A DNA stretch of 42,232 nucleotides, taken from positions 1 to 42,232 of the IMG/VR virus record IMGVR_UViG_3300032278_004265; one strand, given 5' to 3'. The position numbers and the translations under genes are program-made. The notes under the pieces are model-generated. The model worked only from the letters and a program-made list of their open reading frames with translations, was not told the origin of the DNA and did no database searches. This DNA comes from a virus. Shown piece by piece: positions 32,406 to 39,509 of the stretch. The stretch's first letter is position 1. Each line of letters starts with the position of its first letter.

Positions 32406-32689
32406 GACTGCCCCTTGCGCCAGCTGGCCGCCGCTTGTTCCATCGCCGATGGCGCCTTGCTCAAATCGATCAGCGGGCGGCGCGCCGGGGTCGGGGCTGG
32501 CGCGGGCGGGCGCGGCACCCGCGCGATTTCGCATGCCTCGGGCTTGGCCGTTCGCAACCGGCGATGCTCGGTGATCGCTTCTTCGCGCGAACAGCCCATC
32601 ATCCGCGCAATTTCCTGAAAGGTAAACTCATCGTCGCGCAATCGCGCCAATTCGGCGCGGCGCCGCTCCGTCCAGCGAAACTTCGTCAA
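32402..32689 (-). CDS. Small SANT/HTH protein
   Basis: 95 residues. The N-terminus FRWTERRRAELARLRDDEFTFQEIARMMGCSREEAITEHRRL (about 4-45) is a Trp-anchored helix-turn-helix resembling GcrA/SANT-like domains; the rest is a Pro/Ala-rich tail. Overlaps the primase stop by four bases. May bind DNA at the origin or act as a regulator. Confidence 0.68.
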   Translation of the reverse strand: MTKFRWTERRRAELARLRDDEFTFQEIARMMGCSREEAITEHRRLRTAKPEACEIARVPRPPAPAPTPARRPLIDLSKAPSAMEQAAASWRKGQS

Positions 32690-34023
32690 CTCTTTATCCC
32701 TCGCGCCAGATCGTTGATGTCCTTCACATCGTCGGGCAGTGGCACCACAAACACGCGACGCCCCTTGGCGCGGTGATGCGTGATGCCGCGAGCGATCGCC
32801 TCGGCCGCTTCGCTGCCCGCCGGATCATTTTGTCGCAGCAGGATCAGCCGCCCCATCTGCGGCGGCAGATCGAGCCCCATCCAGTTGCTGACCGAAATCA
32901 TCGCGATCACCCGCAGCGACGGGTCGGCGCAGGCAACCGTCATGCCGTCCTCGATGCCTTCCGAAACATAGACGTCGGTGCCTTCGGGAATGTCGCGCAG
33001 CGTGCAGTCGTGCGCGCCTTTCCACACCGGAATGTGCGCGCCTTCGTCGCGGTATCGGCCCATGACCTTCTTTGGATCGTTGGGCACGCCGTCGCGCTCG
33101 AATCCGATCAGGTCGGGTCCCGCTTTCGTATTGCGCGCGGTGTCCAGCCAGGTCCGATGCACGCCGACGATTTCGCCCGCCAGATTGACGACGGCGGCCA
33201 GCATCGCCGGGACTTCGGGGCCTTGCCAGCCATAGGGCACGGCAGGATGATAGCGCAGCACGCGCGGCAGCCGCGGCAACAGCGCCGGATCGCACCCGCG
33301 CGCGGCCAGATAGCGCGTCACCGGGTCTCCGGGCACCAGCGTCCGCCCGCCCAGCCACCGCTTGCGCGCGCGCTCGACCGCGCTCAACCGTTCGTCTTCG
33401 GCTGCCGCCGCGCGCCGCGCAGCTTGCGCGCGCGCCTCGATCCGGTGCTGCTCGATCCGCGCCGGATCGGCGTCGTCGATGCCCAGCCACGATTTTGCCC
33501 AGGCAATCGCTTTCTTGATGTCGCCGGCGAACAGCACGGCAGCGACCAGTTTCAGCGCGTCACCGCCGTCGTCGCCCGCAAAATCCTTCCACCATCCGCG
33601 CTTCGATCCGCTGCCGACGTTGATCGCCAGCGACTGCCCCGGCTCCCCAGCCAGACTGCCGCACCGCATTTCCGGCCCTGCCCGCCGCGCATTCGGCAGC
33701 AGCTCGGCCACCAGCGCCTCGATGCGGTCTTCCAGCATCGCCTCGATTTCATCGACCGCGATCGCTTTGCTGGCGCGAGCCATCACCGCCGCCAGCTGCG
33801 CGGTGAACCGCGCATTGGCGCGCGCCAGCGCTTCACGGTCGATGGCGCTCCCGCGATCGTCATAGAATTTAATGACGCTCGCGACGGTGCTCGGTGCGCA
33901 GCCGGTGGCGCGGGCGATCGTGTCGGGATCCTCACCAGCATCCCATCGCGCCAATATCCGGCGCTCATGGTCGCGCAGGCCGTCGGACAGGTCGCGCTCA
34001 TAGGCCCCGGCCGCGTCAAGCAT
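32686..34023 (-). CDS. Toprim-type DNA primase
   Basis: 445 residues. An N-terminal HTH (about 15-50; DTIARATGCAPSTVASVIKFYDDRG), a linker with helices, then the primase domain (SKRGWWKDFAGDDGGDALKLV at about 138-158) and a Toprim domain with VYVSEGIEDGMTVA (about 345-360) and LILLRQNDPAGSEAAE, the two acidic motifs of Toprim metal sites. It makes primers for phage replication together with the downstream helicase. Its ATG overlaps the 34016 gene by eight bases. The N-terminal HTH fusion is less usual and might target the primase to the origin. Confidence 0.8.
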   Translation of the reverse strand: MLDAAGAYERDLSDGLRDHERRILARWDAGEDPDTIARATGCAPSTVASVIKFYDDRGSAIDREALARANARFTAQLAAVMARASKAIAVDEIEAMLEDRIEALVAELLPNARRAGPEMRCGSLAGEPGQSLAINVGSGSKRGWWKDFAGDDGGDALKLVAAVLFAGDIKKAIAWAKSWLGIDDADPARIEQHRIEARAQAARRAAAAEDERLSAVERARKRWLGGRTLVPGDPVTRYLAARGCDPALLPRLPRVLRYHPAVPYGWQGPEVPAMLAAVVNLAGEIVGVHRTWLDTARNTKAGPDLIGFERDGVPNDPKKVMGRYRDEGAHIPVWKGAHDCTLRDIPEGTDVYVSEGIEDGMTVACADPSLRVIAMISVSNWMGLDLPPQMGRLILLRQNDPAGSEAAEAIARGITHHRAKGRRVFVVPLPDDVKDINDLARGIKS

Positions 34024-34270
34024 TGCGCGCCGCAGCCGCGCGCACGCGCGCGAGAATGGCCGCCAGCTTCTCGCCGTCCATCACCCGGTCGGCTTGCGTG
34101 CCTTGCAGGCTGCGATGCTCGGCTGGCGTCATCAATGGCGCACCCCCGGCCAACGCCGCGTCCAGCGCAGCGGCGCGCGCCGCTTTCAGCCGAGCCCGCG
34201 ATGCCGCTGCCTTGCGCGCCGCATCGACCCGGCGTGTCCCGCTATAGGACGCCGACACACCTTTAGGCAT
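34016..34270 (-). CDS. Small Ala/Arg-rich protein before the primase
   Basis: 84 residues, basic and helical (RRVDAARKAAASRARLKAARAAALDAAL), then RSLQGTQADRVMDGEKLAAILARVRAAA. No domain recognised; might bind nucleic acid. ATG at 34270; the stop of the 35-residue ORF lies within its first three codons. Confidence 0.58.
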   Translation of the reverse strand: MPKGVSASYSGTRRVDAARKAAASRARLKAARAAALDAALAGGAPLMTPAEHRSLQGTQADRVMDGEKLAAILARVRAAAARNA

Positions 34271-34370
34271 TGTTTCGCCCCTGTGCTGACTGGCGGCATG
34301 GATTAAGTATTTGCAACTCGACCCGACTCGCCTCGGAGGAGTTGATGCAAGCTGGCCAGTCCTTCGCCAT
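34263..34370 (-). CDS. 35-residue micro-ORF linking the Cro-like gene to the operon
   Basis: ATG overlaps the Cro-like stop (TGATG) at 34370, and its TAA falls inside the first codons of the next gene, so it fits as a coupled link. Too short for any family call; it may act mainly to carry ribosomes to the next gene. Confidence 0.4.
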   Translation of the reverse strand: MAKDWPACINSSEASRVELQILNPCRQSAQGRNNA

Positions 34371-34606
34371 CACGCGGCATCCTTGTGCCGGGACAGCAGC
34401 GGCAGCGCGTAAAAGTCGTTGGGAGTCACTTCGCCGTCGGTCAGCACATAGATGGCGATCATTTCGGCGTAGCGCGGCATCTTGCGACCGCATTCCCAAG
34501 CCATCCAGCAGAACCGCGTCACGCCGACGCGCTCGCCAGCCTCGGCTTGCGTCAGCCCCTGCTCGGTGCGCCATGCTTTCAGCTTCCAGATCGGAGTCTT
34601 TGCCAT
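34370..34606 (-). CDS. Cro-like HTH regulator (XRE family)
   Basis: 78 residues. WKLKAWRTEQGLTQAEAGERVGVTRFCWMAWECGRKMPR (about 7-46) is a clear XRE helix-turn-helix; a short tail follows (EVTPNDFYALPLLSRH). It is divergent from the CI-like gene at 34706 and heads the replication operon, the usual place for Cro, which shuts down the lysogeny promoter and trims early expression. Confidence 0.75.
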   Translation of the reverse strand: MAKTPIWKLKAWRTEQGLTQAEAGERVGVTRFCWMAWECGRKMPRYAEMIAIYVLTDGEVTPNDFYALPLLSRHKDAA

Positions 34607-34705
34607 ACCGGGCTATCGAGTAAGCTAATGGATTACCTTTTGACAATCCCTGTGATCCAATCAATCACTTTTGGCATGCGCGGCACGGTTATAGAATTTG
34701 TCGCC
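34607..34705. promoter_or_regulatory. Divergent operator/promoter region between Cro-like and CI-like genes
   Basis: On plus, TTGACA (34640-34645) lies 61 bases upstream of the CI-like ATG. On minus, TTGTCA (34646-34641) is positioned for the Cro-like gene, with ATTAGC (34629-34624) before a poorly matched -10. The palindrome GTGATCCAATCAATCAC (34652-34668; 5-bp arms, 7-bp centre) is a likely repressor operator. No strong ribosome site precedes the CI-like ATG at 34706, so weak translation of the repressor is expected. Confidence 0.5.
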
Positions 34706-35056
34706 ATGAGCGACTTTCCCAATCGAATTCACGAGTTGCGTCGCGCGCGCGGCTGGTCGCAGGAACGGCTTGGCGCCGCCATCGGTTGCGGCAAGGTGCA
34801 TGTGTCGGCGATGGAGCGCGGCACCCGCGAGCTCACGCTTAACTGGATGCGCCGTATTGCCAACGCGCTCGGCGTATCGGTCGCCGACCTGCTCACAGAC
34901 GTCGATAATCCCGATCGCCTTGGCCGCGACGAATTGAACCTGGTCCACAGCTATCGCTCGGGCGACCCGCAGACGCGCGGGCTGATGGAGCGCGTGGCGG
35001 AGACGGCGCGCCCGTTCCACGCCAATGACGATCGGCACGACGTCAAAGCCGTGTAA
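34706..35056 (+). CDS. CI-like repressor (XRE family)
   Basis: 116 residues from ATG 34706; the open frame extends upstream without a better start. HTH at about 6-60: RIHELRRARGWSQERLGAAIGCGKVHVSAMERGTRELTLNWMRRIANALGV. The C-terminal part is short with no LexA-type protease domain, so induction would not be by self-cleavage. It should hold the lysogenic state by acting on the ATTAGC and GTGAT palindromic sites on both sides. Confidence 0.75.
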   Translation: MSDFPNRIHELRRARGWSQERLGAAIGCGKVHVSAMERGTRELTLNWMRRIANALGVSVADLLTDVDNPDRLGRDELNLVHSYRSGDPQTRGLMERVAETARPFHANDDRHDVKAV

Positions 35057-35136
35057 GCCATTAGCGCACATTATCGCTTGACGATGTAATCTATTAGCGT
35101 ACATATCGCCGCCGTTCAACCGAACGGAGGCGCGTC
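35057..35136 (+). promoter_or_regulatory. Rightward promoter with direct-repeat operators
   Basis: TTGACG (35078-35083), 16-bp spacer, TACATA (35100-35105). Direct repeats ATTAGCGCACAT (35060-35071) and ATTAGCGTACAT (35093-35104), 33 bp apart (three helical turns), lie upstream of the -35 and over the -10. The same ATTAGC core sits between the -35 and -10 region of the leftward promoter at 34624-34629. GGAGG at 35126-35130 serves the GTG start at 35137. Confidence 0.55.
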
Positions 35137-35511
35137 GTGGGATACCAGTCACCGCAATTCACTTATGCTCTGGGCGCGCTGCGAGCGCGGCTCGGGGTCG
35201 AGCCCCGGCACAAGGATGCCTGGGCGATCCGCTACATTCAGGCGCTGATCGACCAACGCGGTTTCCCCGCGCCGATTCCGGCCATGATCGGTCATCGCCT
35301 GACGCCGAAAGTCGTCGCGCGCAGCAAGTGGCGGATCGAACCCGTCGAACAATGGTTCGAGGACCAGCAGCCCGACCAGACGCCGCCCGGTGGTCTTGCC
35401 GCGATGCGCGACGGCCAGCGCGAAATGGACGAAAGCGCGCAGCTCGTCGCCGCCGGCATCGGTCGCCGCTCGAAGTTCGGCCCCGTCGTTGTCGATGGAG
35501 GCCGCGCATGA
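35137..35511 (+). CDS. Unknown protein, first gene of the right-arm operon
   Basis: 124 residues from GTG 35137 with a GGAGG site six bases upstream. MGYQSPQFTYALGALRARLGVEPRHKDAWAIRYIQALIDQRGFPAPIPAM, then a basic 'TPKVVARSKWRIEPVEQWFEDQ', reminiscent of a winged-helix excisionase-like domain but not diagnostic. As first gene behind a repressor-controlled promoter it may be a CII-like or other regulator. Confidence 0.6.
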   Translation: MGYQSPQFTYALGALRARLGVEPRHKDAWAIRYIQALIDQRGFPAPIPAMIGHRLTPKVVARSKWRIEPVEQWFEDQQPDQTPPGGLAAMRDGQREMDESAQLVAAGIGRRSKFGPVVVDGGRA

Positions 35512-35858
35512 TCCGCCGAATTCCGGTCTCCAAACCCGGGCGAATGATCGACGGCGACGCCCGCCCGAGCTTTGGCCCGCACATGATCCGGTCGCGCGAC
35601 GACGACTTCCTGATCAACGATGCGCAGGGCATCAACGTCGGCGTGGCTGGGGTGAGCGGCCACGAAGTGGCGGTGCTGATGCTGCTGCGCAAGAGCGACC
35701 CGATGCCCCACGGCATGGGCCTTTGCTATCAGTTCACGACGGACGAGGCGCGGACGGTCGGCCAGTCACTGATTGCGCTGGCCGATCGCATCGAAGCCGA
35801 AGCCGCCACGCAGGCCGCCGCCGCGCTCGCCCGCGCTGCCGGAAAGGGCGGGGCATGA
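35508..35858 (+). CDS. Unknown phage protein
   Basis: 116 residues; ATG overlaps the previous stop. A central beta-rich segment (GINVGVAGVSGHEVAVLMLLRKSDPMPHGMGLCYQFTTDEARTVGQSLIALADRIE) and a helical Ala-rich tail. Family not recognised. Confidence 0.6.
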   Translation: MIRRIPVSKPGRMIDGDARPSFGPHMIRSRDDDFLINDAQGINVGVAGVSGHEVAVLMLLRKSDPMPHGMGLCYQFTTDEARTVGQSLIALADRIEAEAATQAAAALARAAGKGGA

Positions 35859-36025
35859 AGCGCTACCGCATCCGCCGCCTCGACGGTGATCGCCCGTCGC
35901 TGTTCCGCGAAGAATTGCCGCCCCCGTCGCCCCACACACGCGGCGCCGTCGATCTTATCCTGACGCTGCTGGTCGCATGGCTGCTGGTCGGCGTCTTCGC
36001 TGCCTGGGCAGCGGGGAGGCTGTGA
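35855..36025 (+). CDS. Small single-TM protein
   Basis: 56 residues with basic N-terminus, Pro-rich linker and one C-terminal transmembrane helix (about 32-52; LILTLLVAWLLVGVFAAWAA). ATGA overlap at start. An inner-membrane protein; superinfection exclusion is a possibility, unproven. Confidence 0.58.
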   Translation: MKRYRIRRLDGDRPSLFREELPPPSPHTRGAVDLILTLLVAWLLVGVFAAWAAGRL

Positions 36026-36291
36026 TGAAACCCCGCCGCCACCTTTGCGACGTGCCGGGATGCGGGGCGCCGCGCCGTCGCTGGCAGCGGCTGTGCAACG
36101 CCTGCTACGCCGCGACGCCGCCCGCGATCCGCACGCCGCTGCTGGGCGCATGGGCGGACAAGCGCCGTGCCGATTACCGTTTCTGGCTGGGCGAGGCGGC
36201 GAAGGCCATCGCCGCCCGCGCCGCCAACGCCTTCACCGCCATCGCCCGCCTCACCGGCGATCGCGATCCCGACATGGAGCCCGCCGAATGA
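36025..36291 (+). CDS. Small zinc-finger-like protein
   Basis: 88 residues. Cys8, Cys13, Cys24 and Cys27 (CDVPGC...LCNAC) form a plausible zinc site in a basic N-terminus, followed by helical segments. ATG overlaps the TGA of the TM protein by one base. Unknown role; may bind nucleic acid. Confidence 0.58.
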   Translation: MKPRRHLCDVPGCGAPRRRWQRLCNACYAATPPAIRTPLLGAWADKRRADYRFWLGEAAKAIAARAANAFTAIARLTGDRDPDMEPAE

Positions 36292-36461
36292 CACTGCACG
36301 CACCCCAAATCATCTTTCTTGTCCTGACCGTGCTGGGCTTGGGTATCGAGCTCGCCAGGGATGGTCAGCCCAAAAGCGACCGACGATACAATTTCGGGCT
36401 TGCCGTCATCGTCAACGGCATGTTCTGCGCGCTGCTCTGGTGGGGCGGCTTTTTCGGATGA
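36288..36461 (+). CDS. Small two-TM membrane protein
   Basis: 57 residues with two hydrophobic helices (about 6-23 and 36-54; IIFLVLTVLGLGIELA; LAVIVNGMFCALLWWGGFF) separated by a polar basic loop. ATGA overlap. Topology is holin-like, but its position in the lysogeny arm argues for another membrane function such as exclusion. Confidence 0.6.
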   Translation: MTLHAPQIIFLVLTVLGLGIELARDGQPKSDRRYNFGLAVIVNGMFCALLWWGGFFG

Positions 36462-36616
36462 CCCGCCAGCCATCCCCCACGCTCACCATCGACGATCCCG
36501 ACGACGGCGGCAGCGATGCCGGCGCCTGGGCCGATGCGCTCGCCTTCCCTTCCACCATGACCGCCGTCGACCTCGACGGCTTCACCGATCCACAGGAGCA
36601 TGACCGCAATGACTGA
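36458..36616 (+). CDS. Small acidic protein
   Basis: 52 residues, very acidic (DDPDDGGSDAGAWADAL; DLDGFTDPQEHDRND), probably disordered. Coupled to the previous gene by ATGA. Could be a DNA-mimic-like or anti-host protein by charge alone; nothing more can be said. Confidence 0.5.
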   Translation: MTRQPSPTLTIDDPDDGGSDAGAWADALAFPSTMTAVDLDGFTDPQEHDRND

Positions 36617-36980
36617 CCAGCCCGCGACCACGTTGCATCTCATCGGCGCGCCACCCGTCGCGCAAACGATCACCCTGGAAGGTACGCGCGTGCTGTGCGG
36701 CGAAGCCTTTCGCCAGATTGTCGCCGAACGGCTTGATCAGGTCGAACGTCGCGGCTTCTCGATCGATCACGACATGCACCGCCCCGCACAGGTGTTGATC
36801 GACAACGCGATCGGTCGCCTGCAGCGCGCCCGCGATCAGCTCAATCACACCGCGGCGACGACGATGGGCGATCACGCCGGCGTCAATCTGCGCATCGGCG
36901 CGGCGCTCGCCTGGGCCGCGCTCGATCGCGTCCATGCCGCCATCGTCGCGTCGGCCGAGCGCGATCAGGCGCGGATCTGA
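36609..36980 (+). CDS. Unknown phage protein
   Basis: 123 residues from ATG 36609, which lies at good distance from the CAGGAGC site; an ATG at 36600 is too close. N-terminal beta part, then helices (VLCGEAFRQIVAERLDQVE; LIDNAIGRLQRARDQLNHTAATTM; GAALAWAALDRVHAAIVASAERDQARI). Not recognised. Confidence 0.58.
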   Translation: MTDQPATTLHLIGAPPVAQTITLEGTRVLCGEAFRQIVAERLDQVERRGFSIDHDMHRPAQVLIDNAIGRLQRARDQLNHTAATTMGDHAGVNLRIGAALAWAALDRVHAAIVASAERDQARI

Positions 36981-36982
36981 CG

Positions 36983-37195
36983 ATGCCCGCTGCGAACGGC
37001 ATGACCCTGCCCGAAGTGCGCAGCGCGATCATGCAGCTCGAGGCGCGCGACCGGCTGACGCCGCTGACCGACGACGAACGCGCCGAGCTCAAGCGGCTGC
37101 ACAATGTTGAGGCCTGCCGCCTCGCCCGCCTGCCCGCCCGCATCGCCGCCACCGAAGCCAAGCTGGCGCGCCTGCGCGACCAGCTGACCGATTAG
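36983..37195 (+). CDS. Small coiled-coil protein
   Basis: 70 residues, charged and helical: LPEVRSAIMQLEARDRLTPLTDDERAELKRLHNVEACRLARLPARIAATEAKLARLRDQL. The shape recalls short phage helical proteins of the 'DUF' class near regulator genes. Starts two bases after the previous stop. Confidence 0.55.
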   Translation: MPAANGMTLPEVRSAIMQLEARDRLTPLTDDERAELKRLHNVEACRLARLPARIAATEAKLARLRDQLTD

Positions 37196-37214
37196 CCCCC
37201 GCCAGCGGGAAACA

Positions 37215-37244
37215 CGCGCGGCAAGCTGGCGATAGTGCCGCGCG
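37215..37244 (+). other. Hairpin abutting a ribosome site
   Basis: CGCGCGGCA (37215-37223) pairs exactly with TGCCGCGCG (37236-37244), 12-nt loop, and is followed directly by GAAAGGA, the ribosome site of the gene at 37252. It is in the only gap of the middle right arm. It may insulate or modulate translation of the downstream gene. Confidence 0.45.
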
Positions 37245-37251
37245 GAAAGGA

Positions 37252-37731
37252 ATGACGATGCCCTTCGACATCAACGGCCCGCTTGAGGCGGTGCATCGGG
37301 ATACGGGACAGGTTGTGAAGACGCGACTTGATGCGGACTATCCGCAGCCCGGCTCCGATGGGGACTATCGCGTCGAGATACTACCCGGCAGCTGCGTCTA
37401 CTTCAACGCCGATGGCAGCCCGTCCTTTGACGGCAATCCCTGGCACCTCCGCAATCGCGCGCCCGATCTACCGACATACAACCCGGCAACGCACGCGCTC
37501 GTGCCGTGGCAGAGCGAGGACGAGTTGTATGCGTTGCTCGGTGACTGGGCTTTGCTGACCCGGGAAGGTGACGGCGAGGATGCCCGAGCGTTCCACTGGC
37601 TCGCCAAGCGCCTCGGCTTCCACCGCGAGCCGCCAGCGCCGCCGACCCTTCGCGACAGGCTGATCGCCAACGTCGATCTCACACCGGAACAGGCCGACAA
37701 GGCTATTGCCGAAATGGAGGCGGGGAAGTGA
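37252..37731 (+). CDS. Unknown phage protein
   Basis: 159 residues (or 157 from the second ATG at 37258). The first half is beta-rich (LEAVHRDTGQVVKTRLDADYPQPGSDGDYRVEI), the second helical with LRDRLIANVDLTPEQADKAIAEMEAGK. Not recognised. Codons are less GC-rich here than in the late operon, suggesting an accessory gene. Confidence 0.6.
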   Translation: MTMPFDINGPLEAVHRDTGQVVKTRLDADYPQPGSDGDYRVEILPGSCVYFNADGSPSFDGNPWHLRNRAPDLPTYNPATHALVPWQSEDELYALLGDWALLTREGDGEDARAFHWLAKRLGFHREPPAPPTLRDRLIANVDLTPEQADKAIAEMEAGK

Positions 37732-38201
37732 GCGCGCCCGAACAGATCGTCGTGACACAGGCGGATCGAGAGGCTTTTCAGGCGATGATAGGCCTGTACG
37801 GCCCCGCTGTTGATGTCTTGGTGGCAAGCGGACACTTTGATGAAGGTTCCCAAATGCAAGCCTTGGCGAGTCACCGCATCGCCGCCACCCGCGCATCCGA
37901 AGAACGGATTGCGGGACTGGTGAAGGCTTTGGAGGACGCTGCGGCGCTTTTTGAGAACCTTGCACAACCAGCCGTTGGCGACCTGCGAACAGCCGGGCTT
38001 GTTCGCCAACTTGGCGATGTGATTGGCTACGGCAACCTTATGCACACAGCCTCGGCTATTTGGCGCGAGAAGTTGTCAGTCGATGGCATTCGGGGCGGTG
38101 AGTTTTCGTGCAATATTTGCCAGAAAACGGCTGAAAACACTTTGGTTAAAATCCGCGCCGCCCTTGCCGCCACCAAGGCCACAGAGGAACCAACCCCATG
38201 A
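37728..38201 (+). CDS. Unknown phage protein
   Basis: 157 residues, coupled to the previous gene by a four-base overlap (GTGA context). Mostly helical with a central EERIAGLVKALEDAAALFENL and a C-terminal FSCNICQKTAENTLVKIRAALAATK. The CNIC is a lone CxxC. No domain recognised. More A/T codons than the late genes. Confidence 0.58.
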   Translation: MSAPEQIVVTQADREAFQAMIGLYGPAVDVLVASGHFDEGSQMQALASHRIAATRASEERIAGLVKALEDAAALFENLAQPAVGDLRTAGLVRQLGDVIGYGNLMHTASAIWREKLSVDGIRGGEFSCNICQKTAENTLVKIRAALAATKATEEPTP

Positions 38202-38440
38202 CCGACGACATCGACCGCATCGTGGCGGAGCTGAGGATGGGGCATCGCAGCGTACTTAAGTCCGCAAAACCCACGGCGGATGGACGCGTTCTCGTACCCT
38301 CTATGCTTGGCAGTCTCAACGCGGCAGTCGGCTGGCCCAAAGGATTGGTGGCCTACTATTCGGCTTATCTGTCGCGCCTCACGCCCCTCGGCCTCGTCGT
38401 CCGCGCGCGCATCATCGAAATGGAGAAGGGTAATGACTGA
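38198..38440 (+). CDS. Unknown small phage protein
   Basis: 80 residues; ATGA overlap. IVAELRMGHRSVLKSAKPTADGRVLVPSMLGSLNAAVGWPKGLVAYYSAYLSRLTPLGLVVRARIIE. Slightly basic and helical, with a short hydrophobic middle. Not recognised. Confidence 0.55.
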   Translation: MTDDIDRIVAELRMGHRSVLKSAKPTADGRVLVPSMLGSLNAAVGWPKGLVAYYSAYLSRLTPLGLVVRARIIEMEKGND

Positions 38441-38795
38441 CGAATTTGAGATGAAAGTTGGCTGCGGCGCGCTTGTCGTGTTTATTATGTTGACACTGAT
38501 TTTGTCGATAGCCGCTAACAATCATCGCAGGACTTATGAATTTGTGGTGTCGTCGAAAGAGCGTCAGTGCGACGGCGGCAGGGACGGGACGTGTTACTAC
38601 GTTGTGTTCGGCACGGACGGTGAAGTCTTCGCGAACAAGGACAGTCTCTGGAACGGCAAGTTCAACAGCGCGAGCGTGCAGGGGCGATTTGTTCCCGGTC
38701 ATCGCTATCGAGTCGAGACCATCGGTTGGCGCGTGCCGATCCTGTCGATGATGCCGAACATCGTGAAGGTCGCGGAGGTTCCCGCCCATGACTGA
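38433..38795 (+). CDS. Membrane-anchored small protein
   Basis: 120 residues from ATG 38433, eight bases inside the previous gene. One N-terminal transmembrane helix (about 9-28; GCGALVVFIMLTLILSIAA) and an outside domain of beta type with Cys46/Cys54, likely disulphide bonded in the periplasm (QCDGGRDGTCYYVVFGTDGEVF). DUF-like phage proteins of this form exist; exact role unknown. Possible superinfection exclusion. Confidence 0.6.
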   Translation: MTDEFEMKVGCGALVVFIMLTLILSIAANNHRRTYEFVVSSKERQCDGGRDGTCYYVVFGTDGEVFANKDSLWNGKFNSASVQGRFVPGHRYRVETIGWRVPILSMMPNIVKVAEVPAHD

Positions 38796-39279
38796 CCTAA
38801 CCACCCGTATCGCCGCGCTCGAAGCGGCGGAAGCGAAGGCGACGGATGGGCTGTTGCCGTGTCCTTTCTGCGGAGGAGAGGCCGAGATGCAGCCGTGGCA
38901 TGGCGGCGGGCCGGACAAGCAATTAGTCGGATGCGCTGACCTAAATGGCGAATGCGAGGCGCGCCCTGCGGTCACTGGTGAAAGTCCAGCCGAAGCTATC
39001 GCCTGCTGGAACACCCGCGCCCCGAACGACGCCCTCGCCATCATCCGCGAGCAACAGGCGGAGATCGCGCGGCTGCGGGAGGCTGTGGCAACCATCATCG
39101 CGCGTTGCGAAGTTATTGAAGATGAAGCGTATCGCGGTCTTGCCTCGCTTGAAGCTAATAACACCAATGCCCTCCATGAAAAGGGATACTGGCGAGCGCA
39201 AAAGAGCATCGCAAAGTCGATACGCTGTCGCTTGCATGACCTCACCAGCGCCGCCCTCAATGAAAGGACCGACGCATGA
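38788..39279 (+). CDS. Lar-like zinc ribbon protein (restriction alleviation family-like)
   Basis: 163 residues. After a short helix the LLPCPFCGGEAEM motif with Cys25/Cys28, Cys49/Cys56 and then ESPAEAIACWNTR (about 65-77) matches the Lar-type zinc ribbon common in phages. The name comes from Rac Lar, which relieves type I restriction. The C-terminal half is a coiled coil (about 83-110) plus helices, an extension absent from the short Lar proteins. ATG overlaps the previous gene by eight bases. Confidence 0.68.
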   Translation: MTDLTTRIAALEAAEAKATDGLLPCPFCGGEAEMQPWHGGGPDKQLVGCADLNGECEARPAVTGESPAEAIACWNTRAPNDALAIIREQQAEIARLREAVATIIARCEVIEDEAYRGLASLEANNTNALHEKGYWRAQKSIAKSIRCRLHDLTSAALNERTDA

Positions 39280-39509
39280 GCGGATGGGGTTCAGAGCCTC
39301 GCCATTGCAGGCGTTGTGGAAAGGTCGGTCCTCGCGTCTGGCTGCACCCAGTTGGGTGGATACACGCTCGCTGCCGCACTACCGACGAAGCAAGGTCTTT
39401 CCGCAAACAGCGTCGCAACTCAAAACGTCGAGATTTTGCAGATGCCGCCGCCCAATTCGAGGCGGATAAGCAGCGCTATTTCCCAGAACCGCCGGAGTAT
39501 CTCGCATGA
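39276..39509 (+). CDS. Small zinc-binding protein
   Basis: 77 residues. CRRCGKVGPRVWLHPVGWIHARC has Cys11, Cys14, His24, His30 and Cys33, a likely zinc site, followed by a basic stretch (RKQRRNSKRRD) and an acidic-aromatic end. ATGA overlap with the Lar-like gene. Unknown role. Confidence 0.55.
   Translation: MSGWGSEPRHCRRCGKVGPRVWLHPVGWIHARCRTTDEARSFRKQRRNSKRRDFADAAAQFEADKQRYFPEPPEYLA

Noticed and set aside
34345-34623. Plus-strand ORF with a GGAGGA site antisense to the Cro-like gene
   Set aside because: The ribosome-like site is tempting, but the translation is low-complexity Arg/Ser/Ala and opposite a clear HTH gene; could only be an antisense RNA, for which no promoter is seen.
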